Shown one piece after another: positions 5,493-5,576 of a stretch of DNA of 5,576 bases (its first letter is position 1; the number at the start of each line of letters is the position of its first letter). The DNA is from Nitriliruptoraceae bacterium (GTDB taxonomy: Bacteria; Actinomycetota; Nitriliruptoria; Nitriliruptorales; Nitriliruptoraceae). Made by a program: the position numbers and the translations under genes. Location of the stretch: NCBI GenBank assembly GCA_007134165.1, contig SLLJ01000405.1, positions 1 to 5,576 of the forward strand, given 5' to 3'. A model generated the notes under the pieces. It worked only from the letters and a program-made list of their open reading frames with translations. It was not told the DNA's origin and ran no database searches.

Positions 5493-5576
5493 TGCCGGGG
5501 ACGACGGCCGGTAGTGCCGGGGACGACGGCCGGTAGTGCCGGGGACGACGGCCGGTAGTGCCGGGGACGACGGCCG
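5456..5576 (+). repeat. 22-bp perfect tandem repeat, 5.5 copies, running off the window
   Basis: The unit starts GACGACGG and contains the core CCGGTAGTGCCGG, itself able to form a 4-bp CCGG hairpin with a TAGTG loop. TAG recurs at 5468, 5490, 5512, 5534 and 5556, exactly 22 bases apart, with no mismatch among copies. A one-base mismatch at 5455 marks the left edge. Because 22 is not a multiple of three and each unit carries TAG, all three forward frames are closed, so it is not a protein repeat on this strand. The right edge is not in the window, so copy number is a minimum. Confidence 0.93.

Noticed and set aside
5456..5576. CRISPR array
   Set aside because: The 22-bp units are directly adjacent, with no unique spacers between them.

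Overview
The window is very GC-rich DNA from what looks like an actinomycete-type bacterium. The reasons are GC-rich third codon positions, strong GAGG/GGAGG ribosome binding sites, stop and start codons overlapping as ATGA, a Tat-exported protein with LGFP cell-wall repeats, and an S-layer-homology protein with the LGCxxGRYCP...QMASFL signature common in deep-branching Actinobacteria (Nitriliruptoria or Acidimicrobiia type). The lineage is an inference and is not proven by anything in the window.

All genes lie on the + strand and appear to form one operon. In order they are: a MauE/DoxX-like membrane protein with a CGCFG motif (131-661); a membrane-anchored MauD-like thioredoxin-fold protein with a CGTC active site (658-1515); a CcdA/DsbD-like polytopic membrane protein interrupted by one in-frame TGA (1512-2234); a small cytoplasmic protein of unknown function (2275-2751); a Tat-exported protein made of a cysteine-rich methylamine-dehydrogenase-light-chain (MauA)-like domain fused to about eight LGFP repeats (2748-4718); and a secreted S-layer-homology-domain protein (4715-5377). 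Four of the five junctions between these genes overlap as ATGA. The fifth is a 40-base gap with a good ribosome binding site.

The most interesting signal is the TGA at 1575-1577. It falls where the family is expected to have the SPC cysteine of the first membrane segment (WSP-TGA-GESM). The coding frame continues on both sides, the upstream 21 codons have their own ribosome binding site and a coupled ATG, and a stem-loop with a GGUC apical loop follows about 29 bases downstream. This is the layout expected of a bacterial selenocysteine codon with a SECIS element. The protein would then be a 240-residue CcdA-like selenoprotein with U22 and no cysteine at all. A point mutation or sequencing error remains the alternative.

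Working model (inference): the CcdA-like, MauD-like and MauE-like proteins form a redox relay that makes or protects the many disulfides, and perhaps a modified residue, of the 18-cysteine MauA-like domain. That domain is then displayed on the cell wall through its LGFP repeats beside the SLH protein. The MauA-like domain seems to lack the second tryptophan of a classical tryptophan tryptophylquinone site, and no heavy chain (MauB) is present, so it should not simply be called an amine dehydrogenase.

The last 120 bases are a perfect 22-bp tandem repeat running off the window end. It directly follows a short, apparently frameshifted signal-peptide-like reading frame.
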